From: Variovorax sp. OV700
Lineage (GTDB): Bacteria; Pseudomonadota; Gammaproteobacteria; Burkholderiales; Burkholderiaceae_C
Length of the DNA stretch: 64,000 bases
Direction: 5' to 3'
Assembly (NCBI RefSeq): GCF_900099805.1
Contig: NZ_FNDR01000006.1
Location: 248,001 to 312,000 of the forward strand
The notes under the pieces are model-generated. The model saw only the letters and a program-made list of their open reading frames with translations, was not told where the DNA came from and did not search any database. Below are positions 41,402 to 51,400 of this stretch, in pieces. Positions within the stretch are counted from its first letter, which is position 1, and every line of letters starts with the position of its first letter. The position numbers were made by a program, and so were the translations under genes.

Positions 41402-41521
41402 GATGGCTCCTGGACTGTTAGGTGAGTGATTGGATGCGCTCTCTGGCGGTGGCAATACAGGGGCATGTATGGAATGCCTTGGTCTGTCTTGCTGCTCACG
41501 GCGGCGCGCGCGAAGCCCATG

Positions 41522-41527
41522 ATTATA
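41522..41527 (-). promoter_or_regulatory. Candidate rpmF promoter (-10 TATAAT)
   Basis: A perfect TATAAT on the minus strand lies just after the yceD stop and about 120 bases ahead of rpmF. The -35 position (TAGCCC at 17 bases) is weak. It could drive the rpmF-plsX-fab transcript. Confidence 0.5.
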
Positions 41528-41547
41528 GCCTAGCCTGAGGAAAAGGG

Positions 41548-42105
41548 CTACTTGCCCTCTTCCGGCTTGCGCGAACGCAACGCGCCGAGCACCGCAAACG
41601 GGTTGGGCTTGGCTTCTTCCGCGGCGTTGAAATCTTCGTCGCTGGACGACAGTTGGATCGGCGTGGGGCAGACCTCGTGCACCGGCATGACGGGAATTTC
41701 CATCAGGAGCTCGTCCTCGATCAGTGCGTGAAGGTCGAAATCGCGGCTCACGACGAGCAGGTCTTCTTCCGATTCGTCGTCCTCGGCGTCGGCCGTGGCC
41801 TCGTCGGCCACGAAACGGAACCAGCGGTCCGACTCAACAAGCGTGTCCACAGGCGCCAGGCAGCGCTGGCAAACCAACGGCACGGTCGCCTCGGCCACCA
41901 AGTGCAGCCAGGGCTCGGCCTTGCCCAAGGCGCCGGGGCGCTGCTCGCCCACGGCTTCCCAGCTGACCACGGCATTAGGCGCCGGCAAAGCGAGTTCCTG
42001 CGCCAGCCGGGGATAGTTGGGGACCGGATCGTCGGCTGAAAGCGCCGCAGCTTCGGCGGCAAAGGCGGCCACGTCGAGCCGTTCGGGAACAAATTCTCTC
42101 TTCAT
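41548..42105 (-). CDS. YceD/DUF177-family protein
   Basis: A 185-residue protein of the family encoded upstream of rpmF. The Cys pair in [14 protein letters not shown] (about 85-88) is the conserved feature, followed by an acidic stretch ([20 protein letters not shown]) and [19 protein letters not shown]. In plants and E. coli the family is linked to 23S rRNA accumulation; the mechanism is unclear. The ATG at 42105 ([11 protein letters not shown]) fits homologues better than the upstream extension, which would overlap maf on the other strand. Confidence 0.88.
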   Translation of the reverse strand: MKREFVPERLDVAAFAAEAAALSADDPVPNYPRLAQELALPAPNAVVSWEAVGEQRPGALGKAEPWLHLVAEATVPLVCQRCLAPVDTLVESDRWFRFVADEATADAEDDESEEDLLVVSRDFDLHALIEDELLMEIPVMPVHEVCPTPIQLSSSDEDFNAAEEAKPNPFAVLGALRSRKPEEGK

Positions 42106-42187
42106 CCGCTCCAGTCTAGCGCGCCGGCCGCGGGAATTGGCGGAGCGCCGCCAAAGGCTTTTTGGCAGCTCACGCACAATCGTCGCC

Positions 42188-42769
42188 ATGCAACGCCCCT
42201 TGATCCTTGCCTCGACCTCACGCTATCGCCGCGAATTGCTGGCCCGCCTCCACCTACCCTTCGACGTGCAGCCCCCCGAAGTCGACGAGACCGCCCAGAG
42301 CGGAGAGACCCCGCGCGAGCTGGCCGAGCGCCTGGCATTGGAAAAGGCCCAGGCAGTTGCCGCGCGGTTTCCCGAGGCCGTGGTGATCGGTTCGGACCAG
42401 GTGGCCGACCTCGCCGGCGAGGCGCTCGGCAAGCCGGGCGACCACGCACGCGCCACAGCCCAGCTACGCCGGATGCGCGGCCAGACGCTGGTATTCCAGA
42501 CCGCCGTGGCCGTCGTCTGCCAAGCCACGGGCTTCGTCCAGCGCGACCTGGCGCCGGTTCGGGTGGTGTTCCGCGAACTCAGCGATGCAGCCATCGAGCA
42601 CTACCTGCAGGCCGAACAACCCTACGACTGCGCGGGCAGCGCCAAGAGCGAAGGCCTCGGCATCGCCTTGCTGAGCGCGATCGACAGCGACGACCCGACT
42701 GCCCTGGTCGGCCTGCCGCTGATCCGCACCTGCCGGATGCTGCGTTCCGCCGGGGTCGATCTGCTGTGA
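42188..42769 (+). CDS. YceF-type Maf nucleotide pyrophosphatase
   Basis: House-cleaning pyrophosphatase of the Maf family; the YceF subgroup hydrolyses 7-methyl-GTP. 193 residues: LILASTSRYRRELL, catalytic Asp in VIGSDQVADL (the GSDQV form is typical of YceF rather than YhdE), CAGSAKSEG and LVGLPLI. It is divergent from yceD across an 82-base gap, and overlaps the next gene by four bases (GTGA). Confidence 0.92.
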   Translation: MQRPLILASTSRYRRELLARLHLPFDVQPPEVDETAQSGETPRELAERLALEKAQAVAARFPEAVVIGSDQVADLAGEALGKPGDHARATAQLRRMRGQTLVFQTAVAVVCQATGFVQRDLAPVRVVFRELSDAAIEHYLQAEQPYDCAGSAKSEGLGIALLSAIDSDDPTALVGLPLIRTCRMLRSAGVDLL

Positions 42770-43527
42770 CCCGCGGCAAGCTCTACCTGGTGCCCGCGCC
42801 GCTCGACTTCGGCTGCGATACACAAGCGCCGCTGCAGGACGCCTTGCCCCTCGGTACGCTGCAGGCGGCCGCCGGCATCACCCATTGGATCTGCGAGAAC
42901 GCCAAGTCGGCACGCGCCTACCTGAAGCGCATCGATGCAGTCGTTCCACTGGCTGCGCCCCTGCAGGCACAGGACATCCGGGAACTGCCGCGCGAGGTGC
43001 ACAAGAAAGGCGACCACGCCGGCCAGTTCGATGCCAAGCCATTGCTGGCCGCCGCACTCGAAGGCCACGACGTCGGCCTGCTCAGCGAAGCCGGCATGCC
43101 GGCGGTGGCCGACCCCGGCTCCTCGGTGGCGCGCGCCGCGCACGAGCTTGGCATTGCCGTAGTCCCGCTCACCGGCCCCGTGTCGCTGCTGCTCGCATTG
43201 GCGGCCAGCGGCCTCAACGGACAGAACTTTGCCTTTGTCGGTTACCTGCCGCAGGATTCGGGCGAGCGCCAGGTTCGCATCCGGGAACTCGAGGCGCTGG
43301 CCCTCAAGACCGGCCAGACGCAGCTTTTCATCGAAACCCCCTACCGCAATGCCGCGCTGCTCCAGGCCCTCGTGCAAACGCTGCAGCACAACACGCGGCT
43401 CGCCGTGGCGCGCGGGCTGACGCTCGCAACAGCCCAGGTGCGCAGCGAAACGGTGAAGGCCTGGCGCTCCAAGGCGCAAAGCCCGACGGACGAGCGCCTG
43501 CCCGCGGTGTTCGCGATCGGGCGCTGA
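42766..43527 (+). CDS. RsmI-like SAM-dependent methyltransferase (tetrapyrrole methylase fold)
   Basis: A 253-residue protein with the tetrapyrrole methylase fold. LLSEAGMPAVADPGSSVARA (about residues 103-122) and FVGYLPQD match the RsmI (16S rRNA C1402 2'-O-methyltransferase) branch. However, the N-terminus KLYLVPAPLDFG replaces the RsmI LYVVATPIGNL, and the protein is shorter, so it is a paralogous, poorly characterised subgroup rather than certain RsmI. The GTG start overlaps the maf stop. The substrate is unknown. Confidence 0.8.
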   Translation: MTRGKLYLVPAPLDFGCDTQAPLQDALPLGTLQAAAGITHWICENAKSARAYLKRIDAVVPLAAPLQAQDIRELPREVHKKGDHAGQFDAKPLLAAALEGHDVGLLSEAGMPAVADPGSSVARAAHELGIAVVPLTGPVSLLLALAASGLNGQNFAFVGYLPQDSGERQVRIRELEALALKTGQTQLFIETPYRNAALLQALVQTLQHNTRLAVARGLTLATAQVRSETVKAWRSKAQSPTDERLPAVFAIGR

Positions 43528-43529
43528 CG

Positions 43530-44681
43530 ATGGTGGTGACTGCCGGCACCCGCTGGGCCGCGCGCGCGCAGTTCTTTTCTTCCGGCTTCATCTTTGCGAC
43601 CTGGGGCGTGCACGTTCCAACGGTCAAGGCGCACTACGGCATCGACGAAGCCGAACTGGGGCTGGCCATGCTCGCGGCCGGTGCCGGCGCGATGTTCGGC
43701 TTGACCAGCGCCGGGCGTTGGATCGGCGGCCACGGCCCGCGGCGCATGGCCGCCCTCTGCGGCTGCGTCTACGCGCTGCTGCTTGGCGGGTTGATTGCCA
43801 TGCCGGGCTACCTCTTCCTGCTGGCGCTGCTGGCTGTCTTCGGTCTTGTCACCAGCGTGTTCGACGTGGCCATCAATGCCGAAGCGGCGCAACTCGAGCT
43901 GCATGGCGGCAAACCGCTGATGAGCGGCATGCACGGCATGTTCAGCCTGGGCGGCATGGCCGGCGCCGCGAGCGGCAGCGCGGCACTGGCGGCCGGGCTC
44001 GAAGCCCAGGCCCACCTCCTGTGGGTCGCGGTGGCCATGGTGCTGGTGGTGGCCGCGTCTTCGTGGCACATGCTCCCCAAGCCGCCTGCCACCAGCGACG
44101 CATCCCCGGCCGACCACGCATTTCGGCTGCCTCGCGGCGTGCTCGCGGTGCTGGGCTTGCTCGCCGCGCTGGGCCTGATTGCCGAAGGCGCGATCTACGA
44201 CTGGAGCGTGCTCTACATGCAGCAGGAACTCGGCAGCCCGCAAAAGCAGGCCGCGCTGGCGTATGCAAGCTTTTCGGCCGCCATGGCAGCCGCGCGTTTC
44301 GGTGGCGATGCGATGCGTGCGCGCTTCTCGCCGGCTGCGCTGCTGCTCGGCAGCGGCTTGCTTGCGGCGGCGGCCATGACGCTGGTTCTGCTGACCGACC
44401 TGCCCTGGCTCGCGCTGATCGGCTTTGCGGGAGTGGGCGTGGGGTTCGCGAACGTGGTGCCGATCTTGTTCGGTGCATCGGCCCGCGTGCCCGGCGTCGA
44501 AGCCGCAACGGGCATCGCGGCCGTCTCGGCCATCGCCTACCTGGGCTTCATGGCCGGACCCGCCGTCATCGGGCTGCTGGCCCGGGCCACTTCGCTGACG
44601 GCCGCGCTCTATGTGGTCGTGGTTTTTGCCGCGGCGCTGGCCGCATCGGCCCGTTTCACGGACAGCGGCAGCCCAAGCTGA
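43530..44681 (+). CDS. MFS permease (YbjJ-like)
   Basis: A 383-residue major facilitator with about 12 hydrophobic segments, similar in layout to E. coli YbjJ. The N-terminal ARAQFFSSGFIFATWGVHVP and the LMSGMHGMFSLGGMAGA segment between the halves are characteristic of that branch. The ATG lies two bases after the methylase stop, so cotranscription is likely. The substrate is unknown. Confidence 0.82.
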   Translation: MVVTAGTRWAARAQFFSSGFIFATWGVHVPTVKAHYGIDEAELGLAMLAAGAGAMFGLTSAGRWIGGHGPRRMAALCGCVYALLLGGLIAMPGYLFLLALLAVFGLVTSVFDVAINAEAAQLELHGGKPLMSGMHGMFSLGGMAGAASGSAALAAGLEAQAHLLWVAVAMVLVVAASSWHMLPKPPATSDASPADHAFRLPRGVLAVLGLLAALGLIAEGAIYDWSVLYMQQELGSPQKQAALAYASFSAAMAAARFGGDAMRARFSPAALLLGSGLLAAAAMTLVLLTDLPWLALIGFAGVGVGFANVVPILFGASARVPGVEAATGIAAVSAIAYLGFMAGPAVIGLLARATSLTAALYVVVVFAAALAASARFTDSGSPS

Positions 44682-44695
44682 GCCGGCCGCCGACC

Positions 44696-45739
44696 TCAGC
44701 GCAGCGCCGGCGTAGCGAACTGCAGCGAGCGCACGGTGGCGTCGCCCATCGCGGCGCCGAATTTCTTGGCCAGCTTTTCAGCCACGTTGTCGCGCCGCGT
44801 GTAGTCGGTCACCTCTTCGGCCTTGATCACCTCGCGTGCGACGTAGTCGACATTGCCGAGCTGGTCAGCCAGGCCGAACGCAACGGCTTGTTCGCCGCTC
44901 CAGAACAGGCCGCTGAAAAGTCCCGGGGTGTCGAGCTTGAGCCGGTCGCCGCGCCCGGCCTTCACCACGTTGATGAACTGCGTGTGAATCTGGTTCAGCA
45001 TGGTTTGGGCATGAGCGCGCTGCGCATCGCTCATCGGGCTGAACGGATCGAGGAAGCCTTTGTTCTCGCCGGCGGTGAGCAGGCGTCGCTCCACGCCGAC
45101 CTTGTCCATGACGCCGGTGAAGCCGAAGCCGTCCATCAGCACGCCGATGCTGCCGACGATGCTGGCCTTGTCGACGAAGATCTTGTCGGTGGCGGCGGCA
45201 ATGTAATAGGCGGCAGAGGCGCAGGTTTCTTCGACCACCGCGTAGACCGGCTTCTTGTGCTTGGCCTTCAGGCGCTTGATCTCGTCGCTGATGATGCCGG
45301 CCTGCACGGGGCTGCCGCCGGGCGAGTTGATCAGCAGCACGATGCCCTTGGCACCCTCGTCCTCGAAAGCGGTCTTCATGGCCGCCACGACGAATTCCGC
45401 GCTCGCGTCGCCGCCGTTGGCGATTTCGCCCTTGATTTCGACGACAGCGGTGTGGGCCGTGGTCTTGGCGGCGCTCGGCGCGTTGCGCGACATCGCGAGC
45501 CAGACCAGGAAGATGAAGAACGCGAGCCACGAAAGGCGCGTGAAGGTCTTCCAACGGCGCGCGGCCCTTTGCTCGTTCAGGGAGGCGAAGGCAAGCTTCT
45601 CGAGCGTTGCGCGCTCCCACCCTGGGCGTTGCGTGGGATCTTTGGCCATGTTTCTTGGAGCGCCCTGCGAGGACGCAATAGGAGTGGCCGGCTCAAAAGG
45701 ATCAAAACCTTCGGGTTCCGTGCGGTTCGGGTCGGTCAT
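44696..45739 (-). CDS. sppA: S49 signal peptide peptidase (SppA-like)
   Basis: Membrane-bound serine protease degrading cleaved signal peptides. 347 residues: one transmembrane helix at about 70-84, the serine nucleophile S175 in EETCASAAYYIA, and K227 (GENKGFL) at the +52 spacing expected for the Ser/Lys dyad of 36-kDa SppA enzymes; NSPGGSPV is the oxyanion region. It lies one base after the Rieske gene, so the two are cotranscribed. Confidence 0.9.
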   Translation of the reverse strand: MTDPNRTEPEGFDPFEPATPIASSQGAPRNMAKDPTQRPGWERATLEKLAFASLNEQRAARRWKTFTRLSWLAFFIFLVWLAMSRNAPSAAKTTAHTAVVEIKGEIANGGDASAEFVVAAMKTAFEDEGAKGIVLLINSPGGSPVQAGIISDEIKRLKAKHKKPVYAVVEETCASAAYYIAAATDKIFVDKASIVGSIGVLMDGFGFTGVMDKVGVERRLLTAGENKGFLDPFSPMSDAQRAHAQTMLNQIHTQFINVVKAGRGDRLKLDTPGLFSGLFWSGEQAVAFGLADQLGNVDYVAREVIKAEEVTDYTRRDNVAEKLAKKFGAAMGDATVRSLQFATPALR

Positions 45740-45740
45740 T

Positions 45741-46112
45741 TCAAAAAGTCAGGGGATGGAGGTTCCAGGCAGTATGCCAGTGCACCACGCCGTCACGTTC
45801 GCTGAGGGCGATCTTCACAAGGCCGCCGCGGCATGGGCCGCCGGCACATTCGCCGGTGTCCGGCTTGTAGACCGCGCCATGCGTGGCGCAGAGCAGCCAC
45901 TGCCCACTGTCGTCGAAGAAGCGGTCAGGCTGGAAATCGAGTTCCATCGCTACATGACTGCATCGGTTCAGATAGGCATGCGGCTGCCCTTCAAAGCGCA
46001 CGGCAAATGCGCGGCATGTTTCGCCGCCGTAAACCACATCAAAGGGCACGGCCCGGCCCCCCTCGACCAGGTCCGAGGCGTTGCACAGGGGGATGGGCTT
46101 TTCTTCGCTCAT
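45741..46112 (-). CDS. Rieske [2Fe-2S] domain protein
   Basis: A 123-residue single-domain Rieske ferredoxin. Ligands: C51-x-H53 (RCSHVAMELDF) and C75-x2-H78 (LLCATHGAVY). There is no membrane anchor and no oxygenase domain. The electron partner is unknown; the stable position between a HAD phosphatase and sppA does not reveal a pathway. Confidence 0.87.
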   Translation of the reverse strand: MSEEKPIPLCNASDLVEGGRAVPFDVVYGGETCRAFAVRFEGQPHAYLNRCSHVAMELDFQPDRFFDDSGQWLLCATHGAVYKPDTGECAGGPCRGGLVKIALSERDGVVHWHTAWNLHPLTF

Positions 46113-46122
46113 CGCGAGATTT

Positions 46123-46794
46123 TCAGGCGTTGTCCAGAAGCCATGCCTCGAGGCTGGCCACCGAGTGGGCGACGAACAACGGCTTCAGCACGTCGAAGCT
46201 CTCGGGCTCGTGCGCGCCATAGCTCACGCCCACGCTGGCGCAGCCGGCATTGAGCGCCAGCTGCAGGTCGTGTGTGGTGTCGCCGATCATCAGCGTGCGC
46301 TCGACCGGAATGTCGAGCTCTTCCATCAGCTCCAGCAGCATGCGCGGATGGGGCTTGCCGAAAGTCTCGTCGGCGGTACGTGACGCATCGAAGCGGTCGC
46401 GCAGCGCCATCGACTTCAGCGCCTCGTTGAGGCCGCGGCGCGATTTGCCGGTGGCCACCGCGAGCTTGTGGCCCCGCGCGCGCAAGGCATCGAGCATCTG
46501 CAGCACGCCGTCGAACAGCACAAGGTCGTCCTGGTGCTGCAAATAGTGATAGCGGTAGCGTGCGCCGAGCTCGGCGTATTTTTCCTTCGGCACGTCGGGG
46601 GCCGCGCGCGCCAGGGCCTCTGCAAGGCCCAGGCCGATGACCCATGCGGCATCGTTCTCGCTGGGCTTGGCACCGCCCACATCGATCACGGCTGCCTGGA
46701 TGCAGCGCACGATGAGCCGCGTGGAGTCGTAGAGGGTGCCGTCCCAATCGAAGGCGATCAGGTCGAAACGCAGAGGTCTGGAAGATTCAGTCAT
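46123..46794 (-). CDS. HAD-family phosphatase (Gph-like)
   Basis: A 223-residue HAD subfamily IA phosphatase. Motif I FDWDGTLYDST (nucleophile Asp), motif II VATGKSRRGL, motif III KPHPRMLLEL and motif IV MIGDTTHDLQLA are present. It resembles phosphoglycolate phosphatase, but specificity cannot be read from sequence. The ATG at 46794 overlaps the rluC stop by eight bases. Confidence 0.88.
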   Translation of the reverse strand: MTESSRPLRFDLIAFDWDGTLYDSTRLIVRCIQAAVIDVGGAKPSENDAAWVIGLGLAEALARAAPDVPKEKYAELGARYRYHYLQHQDDLVLFDGVLQMLDALRARGHKLAVATGKSRRGLNEALKSMALRDRFDASRTADETFGKPHPRMLLELMEELDIPVERTLMIGDTTHDLQLALNAGCASVGVSYGAHEPESFDVLKPLFVAHSVASLEAWLLDNA

Positions 46795-47884
46795 TGGCCG
46801 TAGGAGTCGGATGTTGGGCAAGCGCCTCGAGCGCCTGGGGCGGCATCAACGCGTGCAGTTCGGGCGGCAGGCCGGCCTGCAGCGCCACGCGCTCGCCGGT
46901 CGAGGGATGGTTGAACTGCAACCGCCAGGCATGCAGAAACATGCGCCGGAGGCCGAGTTTATGGAGCACACGCTGGCGTTCGAAGTCGCCGTACTTGTCG
47001 TCGCCGGCAATCGCATGACCTGCCGATGCAAGGTGCACGCGGATCTGGTGCGTGCGGCCGGTCTTGATGGTGACCGCCAGCAGAGACAGCGGCGCGGCAT
47101 CGCCCGGCAGCGTAAGCCTCGCCAGCACGCGCACCAGCGTCACCGCGCGCATCGCGTCGGGATGGTCCTTGGCAACCACGCGCACGCGGCGCTCGCCGGC
47201 GCCGGCACCGTCGCCCGGCAGCAGGAACTTGGCCAGTGGCGCGTCGAGCACCTTCTTGTTGGCAGGCCAGGCACCTTCGACCAGCGCGAGGTAGGTCTTG
47301 CCCGTCTCGCGCTCGCGGAACTGGTCTTGCAGCGCCACCAGCGCGCTGCGCTTCTTGGCCACCAGCAGGATGCCCGAGGTCTCGCGGTCGAGCCGGTGCA
47401 CGAGCTCCAGGAATTTGGCGCCCGGCCGCGCCGTTCGCAGCTGCTCGATCACGCCAAAGCTCACCCCGCTGCCGCCATGCACCGCCACGCCGGCGGGCTT
47501 GTCGATGGCCATCAGCGCGTCGTCTTCCAGCAGCACCGGAAATTCGCGCGCGGGCGCGGGTGCAGTGGCCCCCTCTTCGGCGCGCAGCGATATCCGCACC
47601 GGCGGCAGCCGCAACACGTCGCCGGTCTCGATGCGGGAGTCGGCCTGCGCCCGCCCCTTATTGATGCGCACCTCGCCCGACCGGATGATCCGGTAGACAT
47701 GTGTCTTGGGGACGCCCTTCAGATGGCGGAACAGGAAGTTGTCCAGCCGTTGCCCAGCGGATTCGGCGTCCACAGTAATGAATTTGATGGACGCGTGCGG
47801 CGCCCCGGCATCGGCCGCGGCTTTTTGATCTGCGGGATTTGGAGCGGCCGCAGGGCTTTGCTTCGCACCTATAATGTTTTTCAC
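46787..47884 (-). CDS. rluC: 23S rRNA pseudouridine(955/2504/2580) synthase RluC
   Basis: Modifies 23S rRNA. 365 residues: a low-complexity N-terminus (about 30 residues), an S4 RNA-binding domain (about 43-100, QRLDNFLFRHLKG), and the RluA-family catalytic domain with D166 in VHRLDRETSGILLVAK. Divergent from rne, as in E. coli, with a 561-base intergenic region. The exact site specificity is inferred from that context. Confidence 0.92.
   Translation of the reverse strand: MKNIIGAKQSPAAAPNPADQKAAADAGAPHASIKFITVDAESAGQRLDNFLFRHLKGVPKTHVYRIIRSGEVRINKGRAQADSRIETGDVLRLPPVRISLRAEEGATAPAPAREFPVLLEDDALMAIDKPAGVAVHGGSGVSFGVIEQLRTARPGAKFLELVHRLDRETSGILLVAKKRSALVALQDQFRERETGKTYLALVEGAWPANKKVLDAPLAKFLLPGDGAGAGERRVRVVAKDHPDAMRAVTLVRVLARLTLPGDAAPLSLLAVTIKTGRTHQIRVHLASAGHAIAGDDKYGDFERQRVLHKLGLRRMFLHAWRLQFNHPSTGERVALQAGLPPELHALMPPQALEALAQHPTPTAND
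47870..47875 (+). promoter_or_regulatory. Candidate rne promoter (-10 TATAAT)
   Basis: A perfect TATAAT on the plus strand overlaps the first codons of rluC on the other strand. The -35 position is poor. Initiation here would give an rne leader of about 560 bases. Confidence 0.4.
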
Positions 47885-48445
47885 CAGCGCGGTCGTGTAA
47901 GTGCTTGATTAGACAGAAGTTTAGATCACTGCAGTCAAACACCCAGGACAACGCTGCGAGGTCGATGCCGCTTTGGCGCCGAGACTGCAAACCCCGCGCA
48001 ATTGCGCAAAGTGGCAGACCCTGCGCCCAAGTCAAGCCGACACCCACGAAACACCGATACGGAATACCCAGCCTGCAGCTTCCAAGCTGCAAGCGGATCG
48101 AAGCGAGTCCCTTGTGTTGATGCTGCTGATTCAAATGTGCCTGCGCTGGCCCACCTGGCTTCTGCCAGCGGCCTCAGGCATCGAGTCATCCGCACCGCGC
48201 GCCACCATTGCGCAACCAGCTATCAATAAGATAGCTGCTCAACACCGAATCTGGCTCGCGCCCATCCACGCGCCCCCACCCCGGCTGTCTTCTTGAGCTG
48301 ATGCTCGAGAGGCCTCTGCTCGCGCTTGCCGCGGCAGTGACAGCAACCGGGGCCAAGCGGCAATTCCCCTCGTTTCGCGGGCGTCGTCCGTGCATCGTTG
48401 GCCCGTCATGGGCCGGTAGAACGATACATATAAGGACAACGCATC
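47885..48445 (+). other. rluC-rne intergenic region / rne leader
   Basis: A 561-base region without a convincing gene. It contains three hairpins on the rne side: TGCAGCT-TCCA-AGCTGCA (48074-48091, 7 bp), CAGCTAT-CAATAAG-ATAGCTG (48217-48237, 7 bp) and GGCCC-GTCAT-GGGCC (48400-48414). An AAGGAC ribosome site lies about 10 bases before the rne ATG. In enterobacteria a 361-base structured rne leader lets RNase E cleave its own message; a similar role here is inference. Confidence 0.5.
47908..47938 (-). promoter_or_regulatory. Candidate rluC promoter
   Basis: On the minus strand TTGACT (47933-47938) matches five of six -35 positions and TCTAAT (47908-47913) five of six -10 positions, but the spacer is 19 bases. 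It lies directly upstream of rluC. Confidence 0.35.
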
Positions 48446-51400
48446 ATGAAGCGGATGCTGATCAATGCCACGCAGGCCGAAGAACGCCGCCTGGCCATCG
48501 TCGACGGGCAAAAGCTCCTCGACTACGAAATCGAGATCGAAGGGCGCGAACAGCGCAAGGGCAACATCTACAAAGCCGTCGTGACGCGCGTCGAGCCTTC
48601 GCTCGAAGCCTGTTTCGTCGACTACGGTGAAGACCGCCACGGCTTCCTGCCGTTCAAGGAAATCTCCAAGCAATACTTCGCCGAAGGCGTTTCCGCCAAC
48701 CAGGCGCGCATCCAGGACGTCATCCGGGAAGGCCAGGAACTGGTCGTCCAGGTCGAAAAGGAAGAACGCGGCAACAAGGGCGCGGCCCTTACCACCTTCA
48801 TCTCGCTGGCCGGCCGCTACGTCGTGCTGATGCCCAACAACCCGCGCGGCGGCGGCGTGAGCCGGCGCATCGAGGGCGACGACCGCGCTGAGCTCAAGGA
48901 GGCGATGGATCAGCTCGAGTACCCGAAGGGCATGAGCATCATCGCGCGCACCGCCGGCATCGGCCGCTCGGCGCCCGAACTCCAGTGGGACCTGAACTAC
49001 CTGCTCAAGCTCTGGGGCGCCATCGACGGCGCCGCCAAGGGCGGCAAGGGCGCCTTCCTGATCTATCAGGAATCGTCGCTCGTCATTCGCGCCATCCGTG
49101 ACTATTTCAATCACGACATCGGCGACATCCTGATCGACACCGACGACATCTACGACCAGGCGCAGCAGTTCATGGCGCACGTCATGCCCGAGCATGCCGC
49201 CCGCGTGAAGCGCTACCGCGACGATGCCGCGTTGTTCAGCCGCTTCCAGATCGAGCACCAGATCGAGTCGGCCTATGCGCGCACCGTGCAACTGCCTTCG
49301 GGCGGCGCCATCGTGATCGACCACACCGAAGCACTTGTGTCCGTCGACGTGAACTCGGCCCGCGCCATCAAGGGCGGCGACATCGAAGAAACCGCCACCC
49401 GCACCAACCTCGAAGCCGCCGACGAAGTGGCCCGCCAGATGCGCCTGCGCGACCTGGGCGGCCTGATCGTCATCGACTTCATCGACATGGACGAGTCGAA
49501 GAACCGCCGCGAAGTCGAAAGCCGCCTGCGCGACGCGCTGCGCCAAGACCGCGCCCGCGTGCAGTTCGGCTCGATCAGCAAGTTCGGCCTGATGGAAATG
49601 AGCCGCCAGCGCTTGAAGCCGGCGCTCTCGGAAGGTTCGTCGATCCCCTGCCCCCGCTGCGGCGGTTCGGGCCACATCCGCGACACCGAATCGAGCGCGC
49701 TGCAGATCCTGCGCATCATTCAGGAAGAGTGCCTGAAGGACAACACGGCCGCCGTGCACGTCCAGGTGCCGGTCGAAGTGGCGTCGTTCCTGCTGAACGA
49801 AAAGCGCCCCGAAATCGCCAAGATCGAGCTCAAGCAGCGCGTCACCGTGCTGATGGTGCCCAACAAGACGCTCGAGACGCCGAACTACAAGCTCGAGCGC
49901 CTGAAGCACGACGATCCGCGCCTCGACCACATCGAAGCCAGCTACAAGATGGCTGACGAGATCGAAGACCCGACCGCCGTGACGCGCCGTTCGCAGGAAC
50001 CCACCAACAAGCAGACGCCGGTCATCAAGGGCGTGCTGCCCGACGCCCCGGCGCCCGTGGTGCCGCCCAAGGCCGAAGCCGTGCGCGCACCCGCCGTGGC
50101 CCCGGCGCCGGTCGCACCGCCCGTGGCGAGTGCACCGGCTCCGGCCGAAATGGGCTTCTTCGCGCGCCTCAAGAGCTGGTTCGGCGGCACGCCGGCACCG
50201 GCCCCCGCACCGGCCGTGATTCCGGTCGAGGCACCGAAGCCCACGCGCCGTGATGGCGGCCGCTCTGGCCGCGACGGCGAAGCGCGCGGCGCCCGCGATG
50301 GCGAACAGCGCCGCGGTGGCCGCGGTGGCGAAGGCCGCAGCGAAAACGGTGGCCGCTCCGGTGGCCGTGACGGCGAACGCCGTGGCGGACGTGGTGGCGA
50401 GCGCCGTGGTGAAGGCCGCAGCAGCGAACTGCGCAGCGAAGCCGCCCAACCGCGCGAGCAGCGTGAGCCTCGCGAACAACGCGAACCCCGCGAGCAGCGC
50501 GAACCCCGTGAAGCACGCGGTCCTCGTGAAGGCGAACAACGCCGCGGCGGACGTGGCGAACGCCGCGAAGGCGAAGGCCGCGAGGCACGGCCGGTGGCTG
50601 CCGAACTCGACGGCAACCTCGAAGCACAGCAACTGGCGCCCAACGCGCCGGCCGGCGACGAAGGCAATGCACCGGCAGAACGCGCGCCCCGCGCACGCGG
50701 CGAACGCCGGGAACGTGGCGAGCGCGGTGAACGTGCTGACCGCGGTGAACGCGGCGACCAGCGCAATGCGTCCGAGGCACCGCGCGAAGCGGCCGGTGAC
50801 GACAACGCCGCCCCCCAGGACGGCACGCAAGCCGAACGCGCCCCGCGCGGCGGCCGTGAAGAGCGCGCCCCGCGTGGTGAGCGCGGCGAAGGCCGCCGCG
50901 ATCGCCGCGGTGAAGGCCAGCCGCGTTTCGCCAACGGCGAAGCACCGGCAGCTGCCGATGAAGCGGGTCTCCGCGCCGCCGAGCCGGCCGACGTCGCACC
51001 TGGCAATAACGACGAAGGCGAGACCGGTGGCAACGAGCAGCAGGCGCCGCGCCGCGAAGGCGAAGAGCGCCGCGGTCGTTCGCGCGACCGTTATGGCCGC
51101 GACCGCCGCGAACGCGGTCCGCGCGACGAGAGCGAAGCCAACGTGGCTGGCGCGCCGATCGACGCGAATGAAGCGCCGATGCGGCAGCAGCCGGAACACG
51201 CCGAAGCCCGCGCTGCAGCGTTCGAAGAAGCACCCGCACCGCGCAGCTACTTCGACCGTCCTGCACCGGCACCCGCAATTGCACCTGCACCCGCACCCGC
51301 ACCCGTCGCTGCGGTTGCCGCAACGCCTGTCGTGGTTCCCATCGCGGCGCCCATCGTGATCGAAAGCAGCAGCAAGCCTGCCGCCAACGGCCGCGCCTTG

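Noticed and set aside
42766..43527. Calling this gene rsmI
   Set aside because: The N-terminal motif and length differ from canonical RsmI, so only family-level naming is justified.
47935..48296. Open frames on both strands in the rluC-rne gap
   Set aside because: They are short, overlap each other in different frames and cross hairpins; no start with a good ribosome site and no family resemblance.
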